From positions 806,309-870,308 of the forward strand of contig NZ_WTUW01000002.1 of the NCBI RefSeq assembly GCF_009882915.1: DNA of 64,000 nucleotides. The letters are read 5' to 3'. The DNA comes from Sneathiella litorea. Its GTDB lineage: Bacteria > Pseudomonadota > Alphaproteobacteria > Sneathiellales > Sneathiellaceae. Shown here piece after piece: positions 1-9,312 of this stretch. Position 1 is the first letter of the stretch, and each line of letters starts with the position of its first letter. The position numbers were made by a program, and so were the translations under genes. The notes beneath the pieces were generated by a model that saw only the letters and a list, made by a program, of their open reading frames with translations, was not told where the DNA came from and did no database searches.

Positions 1-614
1 GGATTTGCGGTCGCCATCACGCCAGCGACGTCACCGTCGGAGATAAGCTGGATGCGGGCGCCGGTTTTACGGATATCGGCAATAATCTCGGCATGGCGCG
101 GCCGGTCGAGAACACAGGCCATGGTCTGGTTGACCGGCACGCCCTTCGCATCGGCAATCGCGCGGAGATTTTCACCCGCGCCCTTGTTGATATCAATGAT
201 CCCTTCGGGGTAGCCCCCGCCAACGGCGATCTTTTCCATATAGGTATCCGGCGCGTTCAGGAAGTTCCCGGATTCGGCGAAGGCGATCACGGCCAATGCG
301 TTCGGCCCGCCCTTCGCGGTCAGTGTCGTGCCTTCCAGCGGATCAAGTGCGATGTCGATTTTCGGGCCCTTGCCGGTGCCCACTTCTTCGCCAATATAAA
401 GCATCGGGGCTTCGTCCCGCTCCCCTTCGCCGATGACGATCCGGCCTTCGATATTCAGGAGGTTGAGGGCGGTCCGCATGGCGTCCACGGCGGCCTGGTC
501 GGCGGCCTTCTCATCGCCGAGGCCGACAAGATTACAGGCGGCGCGTGCGGCGGCTTCCGTCACACGGACAATTTCCAGGGTGAGATTTCTATCCAAATGC
601 GAGGATTTAGTCAT
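1..614 (-). CDS. glpX: Fructose-1,6-bisphosphatase class II (GlpX), 3' part cut by window edge
   Basis: GlpX hydrolyses fructose 1,6-bisphosphate to fructose 6-phosphate in gluconeogenesis and needs divalent metal. The visible N-terminal 204 codons start at the ATG at 612-614 (MTKSSHLDRN). They contain the family's metal- and substrate-binding stretches: VIGEGERDEAPML, then DPLEGTTLTAKGGPNALAV, and further on MACVLDRPRH. A full GlpX has about 320 residues, so roughly the last third lies beyond position 1. The gene follows hom on the same strand with a gap of about 60 bp. The alaC-hom-glpX order is familiar in alphaproteobacteria and suggests one transcript. Identity is secure; the C-terminus is unseen. 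Confidence 0.93.
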   Translation of the reverse strand, partial: MTKSSHLDRNLTLEIVRVTEAAARAACNLVGLGDEKAADQAAVDAMRTALNLLNIEGRIVIGEGERDEAPMLYIGEEVGTGKGPKIDIALDPLEGTTLTAKGGPNALAVIAFAESGNFLNAPDTYMEKIAVGGGYPEGIIDINKGAGENLRAIADAKGVPVNQTMACVLDRPRHAEIIADIRKTGARIQLISDGDVAGVMATAN

Positions 615-673
615 ATTTCTTCTTCCATTACTCGAGACGCGATCATCCTGTCGCGCACTATTCTACCCAACAC

Positions 674-1966
674 CTATAGCGAAACAATGCGAATCATGCG
701 AGGTTTTGCAACACTATGGGTGAAATTTTCTATTTTTCCAAGTGCCCGCACCAGCGCCGCCTCCTGCACCTCATGGGTGACAAGGATGACAGAAACCGCC
801 TCCTGCTTGGAGCGGCCGCGCTGTAACAGGCTCTCGATGGAAATGTTTTCGTCGCGGAATACGGCCGACACATCGGCAATCACGCCCGGCTGGTCATATA
901 CCGTCAGGCAGACATAATAGGCGCCCACATGATCGGCGACCGGGACTTTCGGGATATCCGTCATTTTCTCGACCGGGATGCCGAAGGTCGGCGTATGGCG
1001 GCCAAGGGCAATATCGACAATATCGGCAACCACCGCGGAGGCCGTGGGCCCCTCGCCCGCGCCACGCCCGACATAGGACGTCTCGTCAACAAAGTCGCCA
1101 TCGACAACCACGGCATTAAAGACGCCGTTTACATTGGCAATGGTGGTATCGTGCCGGATCATGCAGGGATGGACCCGCTGCTCGATCCCCTTCTCCGTCC
1201 GCCGGGCGACGCCAAGCAGCCGGATGCGGTAGCCGAGCTCACTCGCCGCGGTGATATCGGCGGCGGTGACATTGCGGATCCCCTCGATATAGACGCTGGC
1301 GAAATCAACTGGAGTGCCGAAGGCAACGCTAGTCAGGATCGCGAGCTTATGCGCCGCATCGACGCCGTCAATATCAAAGCCGGGGTCGGCTTCGGCATAA
1401 CCAAGGTCCTGCGCGTCCTTCAGGATCGCGTCGAATTCGCCGCCCGTCTCCTCCATCTCGGTGAGGATATAGTTGCAGGTGCCATTGAGGATGCCATAAA
1501 CGCGGGAAATCGCATTGCCCGCCAGCCCTTCGCGCAGCGCCTTGATGATCGGGATGCCACCCGCAACCGCTGCCTCATAGGCGAGTTGGGCGTTATGCGT
1601 CTCGGCGAGTTTAGCCAACGCGTTGCCATGCTCTGCGAGCAGAGCCTTGTTCGCGGTGACGACCGGCTTGCCGTTCAAAAGGGATTTCACGCAGAGATCT
1701 TTCGCAACGCCGTCACTTCCGCCGATAAGTTCAAGCACGATATCCACATTTGGATCATCGGCAAGGTCGCGCGCATCATCATGCCAGGTAATACCGTCAA
1801 GCGAGACCCCGCGATCCTTGGTTTTGTCACGCCCGGAAACGGCAGTCACGGTCAGATGCGCGCCGGAACGCGCCTCCAGCAAATCACCATGTTCCTTGAT
1901 AATCTTCAACACACCCGCACCGACAGTGCCGAGCCCGGCGATACCAATTCTTACATTTGTACTCAC
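674..1966 (-). CDS. hom: Homoserine dehydrogenase
   Basis: Reduces aspartate semialdehyde to homoserine with NAD(P)H, the branch point toward threonine and methionine. The 430-residue protein is full length for the family. It has an N-terminal Rossmann motif GIAGLGTVGAG (about residues 9-19), the VVTANKALLAEHG cofactor region, and the catalytic-domain stretch GGIPIIKALREGLAGN. A C-terminal ACT domain (about 345-425, YDQPGVIADVSAVF) points to feedback control by an amino acid, usually threonine in this family. It lies 2 bp downstream of the aminotransferase gene, so the two are very likely co-transcribed. No unusual residue was seen. Confidence 0.95.
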   Translation of the reverse strand: MSTNVRIGIAGLGTVGAGVLKIIKEHGDLLEARSGAHLTVTAVSGRDKTKDRGVSLDGITWHDDARDLADDPNVDIVLELIGGSDGVAKDLCVKSLLNGKPVVTANKALLAEHGNALAKLAETHNAQLAYEAAVAGGIPIIKALREGLAGNAISRVYGILNGTCNYILTEMEETGGEFDAILKDAQDLGYAEADPGFDIDGVDAAHKLAILTSVAFGTPVDFASVYIEGIRNVTAADITAASELGYRIRLLGVARRTEKGIEQRVHPCMIRHDTTIANVNGVFNAVVVDGDFVDETSYVGRGAGEGPTASAVVADIVDIALGRHTPTFGIPVEKMTDIPKVPVADHVGAYYVCLTVYDQPGVIADVSAVFRDENISIESLLQRGRSKQEAVSVILVTHEVQEAALVRALGKIENFTHSVAKPRMIRIVSL

Positions 1967-1968
1967 GA

Positions 1969-3177
1969 TCAGGACGCCTCTTTTTTGGCGAGATGCTGAT
2001 CTGCATTCGCCATGAATTTCTTGATATTGCGACTCGCCTGGCGAATCCGCTGTTCATTCTCGACCATGGCAACACGGACAAAGCCGTCCCCATGTTCTCC
2101 AAAACCAAGACCGGGCGCGACCGCAACCTTCGCCTCCTGTAGCAGGAGCTTGGAAAATTCCAGGCTGCCCAGATGCTTGAACGGTTCTGGGATCGGCGCC
2201 CAGGCAAACATGGTCGCCTCGGGCGATGGCACGTCCCATCCCGCGGCGGCAAAACCGGAGATCAACACATCGCGCCGCTGTTTATAAAGCTGGCGAAATT
2301 CCTCGACACAATCCTGCGGGCCGTTAAGCGCCGCCGTCGCCGCCACCTGTATCGGCGTAAAAGCACCATAATCGAGATAGGACTTGATACGGGCCAGCGC
2401 GCCAATCAGTCGCTTATTCCCCGTTGCAAAGCCCATGCGCCAGCCGGGCATGGAATAGGTTTTCGAGAGCGAAGTGAACTCGACCGCGATATCGCGCGCG
2501 CCCTCCACCTGCAGGATCGATGGCGGCTTGACGTCGCCGAAGTAAATCTCCGCATAGGCCAGATCGGACAGGATATACATCCCGTGTTCCTTGGCGAATT
2601 TCACGACTTCCTTGTAAAATTCGAGATCCACTGTCATCGCCGTCGGGTTAGACGGGAAATTCAGGATCAGACAGGTCGGTGTCGGGATGCAGTGACGTAC
2701 CGCGCGTTCCAGTCCGGCAAAGAAATCAATCCCCGGCCCAACCTCGAAATGCCGGACAACGGCGCCCGCGATGATAAAGCCGTAAGGGTGGATCGGGTAG
2801 CTCGGGTTTGGGGAAAGGATAACATCGCCCGGTGTCGTGATCGCCATGGCAAGGTTGGCCAGCCCTTCCTTTGAGCCAAGGGTCGCGATGGTTTCCGTCT
2901 CCGGGTCAATCTCGACATCAAAGCGGCGCTTGTAATAGGCGGCATTGGCACGGCGCAGGCCAGGAATTCCCCTGCTGGTCGAATAACGATGGGTGCGGCC
3001 ATCGCGCACGGTCTCCACCATCTTCTCGACGATATGCTTGGGCGTCGGGCTGTCGGGATTGCCCATACCGAGATCGATAATGTCCTCTCCCGCCGCTCGC
3101 GCCTGCGCTTTCATTCGATTGACTTCTTCGAATACATATGGCGGCAAGCGTTTTATACGGTGGAAATCGGGATCCAT
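1969..3177 (-). CDS. alaC: PLP aminotransferase, AlaC type
   Basis: Fold-type I PLP aminotransferase of 402 residues. It closely resembles E. coli AlaC (glutamate-pyruvate transaminase) in segments such as RLPPYVF, DLGMGNPDSPTP, YSTSRGIPGLRR and SLSKTYSMPGWRMGF, where the lysine is the Schiff-base residue. Databases often name this branch LL-diaminopimelate aminotransferase, so the exact substrate is uncertain: pyruvate/alanine is most likely and diaminopimelate is an alternative. The start is supported by GGAAGAGG upstream of the ATG. It is the first gene of an operon with hom and glpX and would feed or drain the same amino-acid pool. Confidence 0.88.
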   Translation of the reverse strand: MDPDFHRIKRLPPYVFEEVNRMKAQARAAGEDIIDLGMGNPDSPTPKHIVEKMVETVRDGRTHRYSTSRGIPGLRRANAAYYKRRFDVEIDPETETIATLGSKEGLANLAMAITTPGDVILSPNPSYPIHPYGFIIAGAVVRHFEVGPGIDFFAGLERAVRHCIPTPTCLILNFPSNPTAMTVDLEFYKEVVKFAKEHGMYILSDLAYAEIYFGDVKPPSILQVEGARDIAVEFTSLSKTYSMPGWRMGFATGNKRLIGALARIKSYLDYGAFTPIQVAATAALNGPQDCVEEFRQLYKQRRDVLISGFAAAGWDVPSPEATMFAWAPIPEPFKHLGSLEFSKLLLQEAKVAVAPGLGFGEHGDGFVRVAMVENEQRIRQASRNIKKFMANADQHLAKKEAS

Positions 3178-3279
3178 CGGCCTCTTCCTGTTACATTAAT
3201 AAAACGGTTCCCGGCGTGCATTTCAGGCACTCCGGGTTCCTGGGACTATTCCTAAGCGGGGTATTTAAACGACTTTGTG

Positions 3280-4410
3280 TTAATTTAGAAGAAAGATTTC
3301 CGCACGGCGGTTCATTGCTTCCGCACTTGGCATTGGTTCGGCGACCCGGGGTTCGGCATCGCTGACGGATTCGATCACCAGATCCGCGGAAGACACCCCT
3401 GCCTTGATGAAATATTGCGCAATCGCCGCCGCCCGCGCTTGCGAGGCGTTGAGATTGACAATCATATGCCGCTCCTCCGACATTTCCCGCGTCCGGCTGG
3501 AGGCATGGCCGACAATCTTGAGCGTGCCGCCCGCCGCGATTTGCGCGCGAGCTATACGGTCGAGCTTGACCCGATCCGCGGAACTGATGCGGTGGGAGCC
3601 TTGCGCGAAATAAATGGTTTCGATCGGCGACGAGCCATCAGACGCGGCATAATTGGGGATAGTCCGCCCGCCATCATTAAGCGGTGGCGTCAGAGAGACC
3701 GAACCGCCGGAGGAAGACGAAGAAGACGTTGACGACGCCGGTGCAGATGATGCAGTTGCCGCCGGGGCGGCCGTGTCTGGCGCGGCGGATGATGTGCCAG
3801 TCGCGCTAATCGTATCCGGCAGGCGGGTTGCATTCTGGGCGGCGAGTTGCCGCTCGAACACGCTGGTAACGGGCGGTTTCTGGGCCGCTTCGCCGCTGAT
3901 GACCTGCTCCCGAACCGGAGATGCTGCCGGGGCGGCCTCAGATGCGGACTCCGCGACCGACGGGTCCGGCAGCGGGGTTTCCGTCACCGGCTCCTGAGCA
4001 ACTGCGGCAACTTCGGGCATCTCGGGTTCCGGTGCTTTTTCCTTGATCACCTCTGTCACGGTCTCCGTGACCACGGCTTCAGTCTTTACGTCCTCGACAA
4101 CCGGTTTCGGCGGCGCGGCAAGTGGCGGCTGGAGAGAGGTATCAGCACGGAGCGTCTCCTCACTATAGCGGGCATTGTCGCGGTCGGCACGAAGCCCCTC
4201 CTCGATTTTCTGCGCTTCCGCCAGTGATGCAACCGATTCCGGCTTTTCCGGTACTGTGTTCAGGTTCGGATATTCCGCCGCGTCCTCCTCCTCGGTATTA
4301 TCCGTGGAGCAACCGGCCCCCGCGAGGACAGCGAGCAACAAAACCCCGCCCAGCAAAAGGCGTAAGGATCGTGAAATACGATATTCGAATGCGTGTGGCG
4401 TCATGATCAT
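3280..4410 (-). CDS. OmpA-family outer-membrane lipoprotein with long Pro/Ala/Ser-rich linker
   Basis: 376 residues in three parts. First comes a lipoprotein signal peptide with lipobox LAGAGC (cysteine about residue 34). Next is a low-complexity linker of about 200 residues rich in Ala, Pro, Glu, Thr and Ser, ending in a serine run. Last is a C-terminal OmpA/MotB-type peptidoglycan-binding domain (about 265-376) with IYFAQGSHRIS, the LKIVGHASSRTREM loop and NRRAEIFL at the end. The known role of such domains is anchoring the outer membrane to the cell wall. The linker could let the domain span the periplasm (inference). It is monocistronic, 102 bp from the alaC start. The partner is unknown. 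Confidence 0.85.
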   Translation of the reverse strand: MIMTPHAFEYRISRSLRLLLGGVLLLAVLAGAGCSTDNTEEEDAAEYPNLNTVPEKPESVASLAEAQKIEEGLRADRDNARYSEETLRADTSLQPPLAAPPKPVVEDVKTEAVVTETVTEVIKEKAPEPEMPEVAAVAQEPVTETPLPDPSVAESASEAAPAASPVREQVISGEAAQKPPVTSVFERQLAAQNATRLPDTISATGTSSAAPDTAAPAATASSAPASSTSSSSSSGGSVSLTPPLNDGGRTIPNYAASDGSSPIETIYFAQGSHRISSADRVKLDRIARAQIAAGGTLKIVGHASSRTREMSEERHMIVNLNASQARAAAIAQYFIKAGVSSADLVIESVSDAEPRVAEPMPSAEAMNRRAEIFLLN

Positions 4411-4627
4411 CGAAACATCCGTCCTGCCTTTCCCGTCATCAGCCAGAGGCCTTCGTTGAGATTGGCAAGTTTTTGATATAATCTATTAAAAAACGTCGCT
4501 ATCATAAAACATATGGGAGAAAATTTCGCAATGTTTTCTGACTATTTCAGTAAGGTAAGAAAATTTTAAAGAACCTGAAATCCGTTAGTGACCACTGTAC
4601 AAAGCAACTCAGGGAGAAGTAGCTGAT

Positions 4628-6466
4628 ATGTCGAAGAAAGAACCGCTCGAAACCAGCCAGGAAGCCCTTGAGGCATCAAAAGAGTTTGCCGAGAACTTCG
4701 CCAAGATTGCCGCGCAGAGCCAAGAAGTCGTCACCGAGTTTCTGAACAGCCAGCAGCCAACCCATATCGATCCCGACCCCGCCACCGTCAGCAAGACTTT
4801 CATGGACCTGATGAACAAGATGATGGCCGATCCGGGCAAGATCATCGAGGCACAGGCCGCGCTGTGGAAAAATTACATGGATCTTTGGCAAAATGCCGCG
4901 CTGCGGGCCACCGGGCAGGAAGCCAAACCATTAGTCTCGCCGGAAACAGGCGACAAGCGGTTCAAATCCGACGAATGGAGCCAGAACCAGATTTTTGACT
5001 ATATCAAGCAGTCCTACCTGATGACCGCCAGCTGGATCCAGGAAACGGTTGCAGATGTCGATGGACTGGACAAGCAGACCAAGAAAAAAGCCGAGTTCTA
5101 TACCAAGCTCTATACGGACGCCATGTCGCCGACGAACTTCTTCTGGTCCAACCCGGATGTTCTGAAAAAAACCGTGGAGAGCAAGGGAGAGAATCTTGTC
5201 CATGGGCTGGAGAACATGCTCGACGACCTCAAGCGGACCAAGGGACAGCTCATCCCGAAGATGACAGACGAGACCGCCTTTGAGGTTGGACGCAATATTG
5301 CCGTAACGCCCGGCAAGGTTATTTTCCAGAATGACCTGATGCAGCTCCTCCAGTATGCGCCCGCCACGAAAGAGGTGTATAAACGCCCGTTGCTGATCAC
5401 GCCGCCCTGGATCAATAAATTCTATATTCTCGATCTCAAGGCCGAAAATTCCTTCATCAAATGGTGCACCGAACAGGGGTATACCGTGTTCGTCATCTCC
5501 TGGGTCAACCCGGACGAGCGGCATGTCGACAAGACATTCGAGAGTTACATGTCCGAAGGTGTTCTCGCCGCACTCGACGCGATCGAGGCCTCGACCGGGG
5601 AGCGTGAAGTTACCACCATCGGCTATTGCATTGGCGGGACGCTGATGGCGTCGACGATGGCCTATCTCGCCGCAATCGGGGAAGAAGACCGGATCAAGGC
5701 GACCACCTTCTTCGCCGCCCAGCTCGATTTCGAGGAAGCGGGCGATCTGCTTGTCTTTACCGATGAGGATCATATCCAGATGGTCGAAAGCAAGATGAAG
5801 CGCGGCTATCTCGAAGGCAAGGAAATGGCCAACACCTTTAACCTGCTGCGCTCCAACGACCTGATCTGGTCCTTCGTGATCAACAACTACCTGCTCGGCA
5901 AGTCGCCCTTCCCGTTCGACCTGCTGTACTGGAACACCGACGCGACCAACATGCCGCAAAAGATGCATAGCTTCTATTTGCGCAATATGTACCAGAAGAA
6001 CCTGCTGCAGAAGCCGGGCGCCCTCACCCTCGGCGGGCAGCCGATCGACCTGTCCAGGATCAAGACGCCGATCTTTATCCAGGCCAGCAAGGAAGATCAT
6101 ATTGCGCCGTTCAAGTCGGTGTTCAAGAATACCAAGATGTTCAGCGGCCCGACGGAGCTGATGCTGGCCGGTTCCGGCCATATCGCCGGGGTCATCAACC
6201 ATCCCGCCGCGAATAAGTACCAGCACTGGACCAACACGAAGAAGAAGAAATACGACACGGCCGAGGACTGGTTCGCCGACGCAACCGAGCATGCGGGTTC
6301 CTGGTGGCCCTACTGGGACAAGTGGCTGTCGAAGAAATCAGGCCCGAAGGTCCCGGCACGCGATCCCGCGAAGGGCAAGCTGAAACCGATCGAGGATGCA
6401 CCGGGCAGCTATGTGAAGGTCAAGGCCAAACCTTATAGTGAAAACGACGGCGGCGGCAGCAAATAG
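4628..6466 (+). CDS. phaC: Class I poly(3-hydroxyalkanoate) synthase
   Basis: Polymerises (R)-3-hydroxyacyl-CoA into PHA storage granules in the cytoplasm. The 612-residue length fits class I PhaC (about 560-620). The lipase-like box GYCIGG places the catalytic Cys at 334; the other triad members fit Asp490 (SKEDHIAPF) and His518 (GSGHIAGV). The N-terminal 100 residues are the variable granule/oligomer region and the C-terminus ends in a Lys/Pro-rich tail. The start at 4628 follows GGGAGAAG in the leader. A TATAAT-like hexamer at 4477-4482 lies upstream but its -35 spacing is poor. No phaA, phaB or phasin gene is nearby, so precursor supply is encoded elsewhere. Confidence 0.96.
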   Translation: MSKKEPLETSQEALEASKEFAENFAKIAAQSQEVVTEFLNSQQPTHIDPDPATVSKTFMDLMNKMMADPGKIIEAQAALWKNYMDLWQNAALRATGQEAKPLVSPETGDKRFKSDEWSQNQIFDYIKQSYLMTASWIQETVADVDGLDKQTKKKAEFYTKLYTDAMSPTNFFWSNPDVLKKTVESKGENLVHGLENMLDDLKRTKGQLIPKMTDETAFEVGRNIAVTPGKVIFQNDLMQLLQYAPATKEVYKRPLLITPPWINKFYILDLKAENSFIKWCTEQGYTVFVISWVNPDERHVDKTFESYMSEGVLAALDAIEASTGEREVTTIGYCIGGTLMASTMAYLAAIGEEDRIKATTFFAAQLDFEEAGDLLVFTDEDHIQMVESKMKRGYLEGKEMANTFNLLRSNDLIWSFVINNYLLGKSPFPFDLLYWNTDATNMPQKMHSFYLRNMYQKNLLQKPGALTLGGQPIDLSRIKTPIFIQASKEDHIAPFKSVFKNTKMFSGPTELMLAGSGHIAGVINHPAANKYQHWTNTKKKKYDTAEDWFADATEHAGSWWPYWDKWLSKKSGPKVPARDPAKGKLKPIEDAPGSYVKVKAKPYSENDGGGSK

Positions 6467-6491
6467 CTGTCCACCGCCGCCATCCAGGGGG

Positions 6492-7526
6492 TTAGTTTAC
6501 CCGGAGGTCCTCGGGCAGGAAGAACATACTGTCTGTATCTTCCATGACCATGTGGCATTCATAGCAGAATTTCATCATGTCCGATCCCTTGCCGTTGGTG
6601 ACCCCGGCAACGGTGCCGTCCGGCAGGATCATGGTGTATTTCCAGTCACCGCTCACCTTGTTAAACCCGGAGGCCATTTTCTCCATCAGGAACAGCGGGC
6701 CGACGGAGGCCTGGCCATCCGTCTGAACGACAAAACTGTCTTTCGCAAGGATCGAGCCGACCGGCATCGTGCCCACTTCCTCATATTTGCCATAGGCTTC
6801 CTCGGCAACGTCATTAGCATAGTTCATGACATGCCGCCCTCCATGGGTGGCGGAGGCATAAGGCGCCGATGAAAAGGCCTTCCAATTGAGATATAGGGCC
6901 GCTTCTGGCACGTCAGACCTGGCATAAGCCGTCTGCATATCCGCGTTCAGGCATTCATAAGCCGTTGTGGCTTCTGCGGGTTCCAGCTCCACGTCTGATA
7001 TAGCCGCTGCGGCACCGCACGGATTACAGGGATTGCAAGGATTACAGGGATTGCTGGCCGCGCAGGGGTTTTTCGCGGCGCAAGGGTTGCAGGGGTTACA
7101 GGCTTTCGCCGCAGCGCAAGGGTTGCACGGGTTGCAGGCTTTCGCCGCAGCGCAAGGGTTGCACGGGTTGCAGGCATTGACCGGCTTCTTCACCGCGCAA
7201 GGGTTACAAAGGGCTGCCTTCTGCACGGACGGCACGACGCAGTTTGACGCCTTGGGCTTAGCGGCGCATGGATTACAGGGATTGCAGGCTTTCGCCGCTG
7301 CACAAGGGTTGCACGGGTTACAGGGGTTGGCCGGTTTTTTCGCCGCGCAAGGGTTGCAGGCGTTGGCGGGCTTCTTTGCGGCGCAGGGGTTGCAGGCTGC
7401 CGCCGCCGGCTTGACCATGATCGCGGTGATCGGCACCGCCACGGCCGCCACGGCAATCACCCCGCCCGCCCCCATCAAGGCCGCCACGAAGGTGGAGGAT
7501 AGAAGTTTCGAATTTAGTGCAGACAT
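6492..7526 (-). CDS. Exported CNPC-repeat protein with C-terminal cytochrome P460 domain
   Basis: 344 residues. The start at 7526 (MSALNSK) is preferred over 7544 because GGGAGAGA lies just before it. Order of parts: a hydrophobic signal or anchor segment (about 8-36); a Cys/Asn/Pro/Ala tract (45-170) with about 16 overlapping CNPC units and about 27 cysteines, built on a 12-residue period; then a cytochrome P460-type domain (about 180-344) with a conserved [13 protein letters not shown] stretch, [12 protein letters not shown] and the haem-c site CYECH (321-325). P460 family members are haem enzymes or binders (hydroxylamine oxidation, cytochrome c'-beta). The repeat tract has no assigned function; metal or redox chemistry is an inference. 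Convergent with phaC, monocistronic. Confidence 0.85.
   Translation of the reverse strand: MSALNSKLLSSTFVAALMGAGGVIAVAAVAVPITAIMVKPAAAACNPCAAKKPANACNPCAAKKPANPCNPCNPCAAAKACNPCNPCAAKPKASNCVVPSVQKAALCNPCAVKKPVNACNPCNPCAAAKACNPCNPCAAAKACNPCNPCAAKNPCAASNPCNPCNPCNPCGAAAAISDVELEPAEATTAYECLNADMQTAYARSDVPEAALYLNWKAFSSAPYASATHGGRHVMNYANDVAEEAYGKYEEVGTMPVGSILAKDSFVVQTDGQASVGPLFLMEKMASGFNKVSGDWKYTMILPDGTVAGVTNGKGSDMMKFCYECHMVMEDTDSMFFLPEDLRVN
7017..7394 (-). repeat. In-frame 36-bp tandem repeat array encoding CNPC units
   Basis: Tandem repeats with a 36-bp (12-codon) period encode [12 protein letters not shown]-like and [12 protein letters not shown]-like units. Two neighbouring copies beginning at about 7101 and 7137 look identical over 36 bp, pointing to recent unit duplication or homogenisation. 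The array is interrupted once by a non-repeat piece around residues 93-106 ([15 protein letters not shown]) and ends in NPC triplets. Confidence 0.9.
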
Positions 7527-7656
7527 ATACTCTCTCCCAATCAATCAATTGCGTTGGAAAGAGCTTATGCCTCCCGTAGGGAGAAATAATCTCAACTTTC
7601 ATCACGATGGGGTGAGAGAAATTTACCGTTTACAGAATGCGCCGCCGGGGAGACGG

Positions 7657-8181
7657 CTAGCCCAGTTCCTTGCGGTAGGTCTGGCCGAGTTCCGCATAAT
7701 GCTTGGCGCCGCTGGTGAGGTTGGCCTGCTGCTCCTCGGTCAGCTTGCGCAGGCATTTGGCGGGGGAGCCGCCCCAGAGTTCCCCGCTCGGCACGCGTTT
7801 ACCCGGCGTGACCAGCGCCCCGGCAGCAACCATTGCGCCGCTTTCCACCACCACGCCGTCCAGCACGACCGCACCCATGCCGACGAAACTGCCATCCTCC
7901 AGCGTGCAGCCATGGATCAGGCAGTTATGCCCGACCAGCACGTCATCGCCGATTGTCGTCGAATGGGTGCCACCGGACACATGAATGACCGTGCCATCCT
8001 GGATATTGGTGCGCGCGCCGATGCGGATGGAATGCACATCGCCGCGCACAACGCAGTTAAACCAGATGCTGGATTTCTCGCCAATCACCACATCGCCAAG
8101 GACATCCGCCGACGGCGCGATAAAGGCATCTTCGGCGATCTCGGGCATGACGCCCTTGAAGGGAATGATATTCTTGCTCAT
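7657..8181 (-). CDS. Gamma-class carbonic anhydrase family protein (left-handed beta-helix hexapeptide)
   Basis: 174 residues from the ATG at 8181 (AAGAGG eight bases upstream; a longer reading to 8253 overlaps argC and lacks support). Hexapeptide repeats of the LbH fold are visible (GDVVIGEKSSIW, IGARTNIQDGTVIH, IGDDVLVGHNCLIHGC). The putative zinc ligands are the histidines of VIHVSGGTH, GHN and IHGC, as in the YrdA/PaaY/Cam branch. Known members bind zinc; some hydrate CO2, others hydrolyse thioesters or have no known activity. It follows argC on the same strand after 28 bp and is probably co-transcribed with it. Confidence 0.88.
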   Translation of the reverse strand: MSKNIIPFKGVMPEIAEDAFIAPSADVLGDVVIGEKSSIWFNCVVRGDVHSIRIGARTNIQDGTVIHVSGGTHSTTIGDDVLVGHNCLIHGCTLEDGSFVGMGAVVLDGVVVESGAMVAAGALVTPGKRVPSGELWGGSPAKCLRKLTEEQQANLTSGAKHYAELGQTYRKELG

Positions 8182-8209
8182 GGTCTGGCCTCTTTTTCTT
8201 GTTGTTATT

Positions 8210-9271
8210 TTACGGGAACAGCGGTGCCTGCTCAAGCCCGAGGGTTTCCTCAAGACCGAACATCAGGTTCATGTTCTGAACCGCCTGCCCGCTCGACCCC
8301 TTCACGAGGTTGTCAATCGCCGCGATCACGATGGCCCGGCCCTTTATCCGGTCCTCGAACACATTGATCACGCAGTTGTTGGAGCCCCGGACCATCTGCG
8401 TCTGTGGTACCGCGCCCTCTTTCAGCAGCCGGACAAACGGCTCGCCCTCATAGACCTTCGCAATTTCGGCGCGCAGGTCGGCGGCCGTCTTGCCTTCACT
8501 CAGCCGGACATGGGAGGTAATCAGCTCCCCCCGGCTCATCGGGATCAGATGCGGCACGAAATTGACCCGCATGTCGGCGGCGGCGCATCCCGCGGCCTTG
8601 GCGACTTCCTGCTCAATCTCCGGGGCATGCCGGTGCTTGGCAATGCTGTAAGGGCTGAGCCCCTCACCCGCCTCGCTGAACAGGGTGTTCTGCTTGAGGC
8701 CCCGGCCCGCGCCGGTAATGCCCGATTTCGCGTCGATCACCAGGTCATCCGCATCGATCAGCCCAGCCGCCACCAGCGGCACCAAGGACAGCAGCACCGC
8801 CGTCGGGTAACAACCCGGGCAAGCCACCAGCCGCGCCGACTTGATCTTGTCCCGGTACAGCTCGGTCAGGCCATAGACGGCGCCCTTCTGCAACTCCATC
8901 GCCCTGTGTTCATGTCCGTACCATTCGGCATAGGTTGCCGGATCCTCGATTCGGAAATCGGCAGAGAGATCGACCACCTTCACCGTCGCCGGCAGGGTGG
9001 CGATAATTTCCTGCGTCGTGCCATGCGGCAGGCCGCAGAACACCACATCGACCGTATTCCAGTCGGCATCCTCCACCGCAATCATGTCGGGCAGGCCATA
9101 GCCGCCAAGATGGGGATAAACCTCCTCCACCGGCTGGCCGGCCTTGCGGTCCGCTGTCAGCAGTGTCATTTCCACATTCGGATGCCGAAGCAGCAACCGC
9201 ATGGCCTCCGCCCCGGTATAGCCGCTTGCGCCGAGAATACCGGCCTTGATTTTCTGTGTTGAATTCGTCAT
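8210..9271 (-). CDS. argC: N-acetyl-gamma-glutamyl-phosphate reductase
   Basis: Third step of arginine biosynthesis: NADPH-dependent reduction of N-acetylglutamyl phosphate to the semialdehyde. About 353 residues, normal for the long-form family. It shows the Rossmann start GASGYTGAEAMRLL, the catalytic-cysteine motif ACPGCYPTA and the substrate region DAKSGITGAGRG. Two in-frame ATGs (9277 and 9271) are possible; 9271 leaves better spacing to GGAA. In many alphaproteobacteria argC sits directly after rplM-rpsI; here it is about 7.5 kb away. Confidence 0.95.
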   Translation of the reverse strand: MTNSTQKIKAGILGASGYTGAEAMRLLLRHPNVEMTLLTADRKAGQPVEEVYPHLGGYGLPDMIAVEDADWNTVDVVFCGLPHGTTQEIIATLPATVKVVDLSADFRIEDPATYAEWYGHEHRAMELQKGAVYGLTELYRDKIKSARLVACPGCYPTAVLLSLVPLVAAGLIDADDLVIDAKSGITGAGRGLKQNTLFSEAGEGLSPYSIAKHRHAPEIEQEVAKAAGCAAADMRVNFVPHLIPMSRGELITSHVRLSEGKTAADLRAEIAKVYEGEPFVRLLKEGAVPQTQMVRGSNNCVINVFEDRIKGRAIVIAAIDNLVKGSSGQAVQNMNLMFGLEETLGLEQAPLFP

Positions 9272-9312
9272 GTCCATTTTCCGGGCGGTATACGCGCCGG
9301 TCTCCTAAAGCG

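Noticed and set aside
4456-4482. Sigma-70 promoter for phaC
   Set aside because: TTGAGA and TATAAT are only 15 bp apart and 145 bp from the gene; too weak to list as a feature.
4931-6292. 453-residue minus-strand reading frame
   Set aside because: Antisense shadow of phaC, whose catalytic residues are intact.
7017-7394. Regular 36-bp repeats resembling a CRISPR array
   Set aside because: The repeats are in frame, contiguous and without unique spacers, and encode protein; no cas gene is present.
6967-8367. 466-residue plus-strand reading frame with Leu-Gln-Gly repeats
   Set aside because: It is the antisense of the CNPC array and of the gamma-carbonic anhydrase gene; the repeats mirror the coding repeats and no ribosome site or domain is present.
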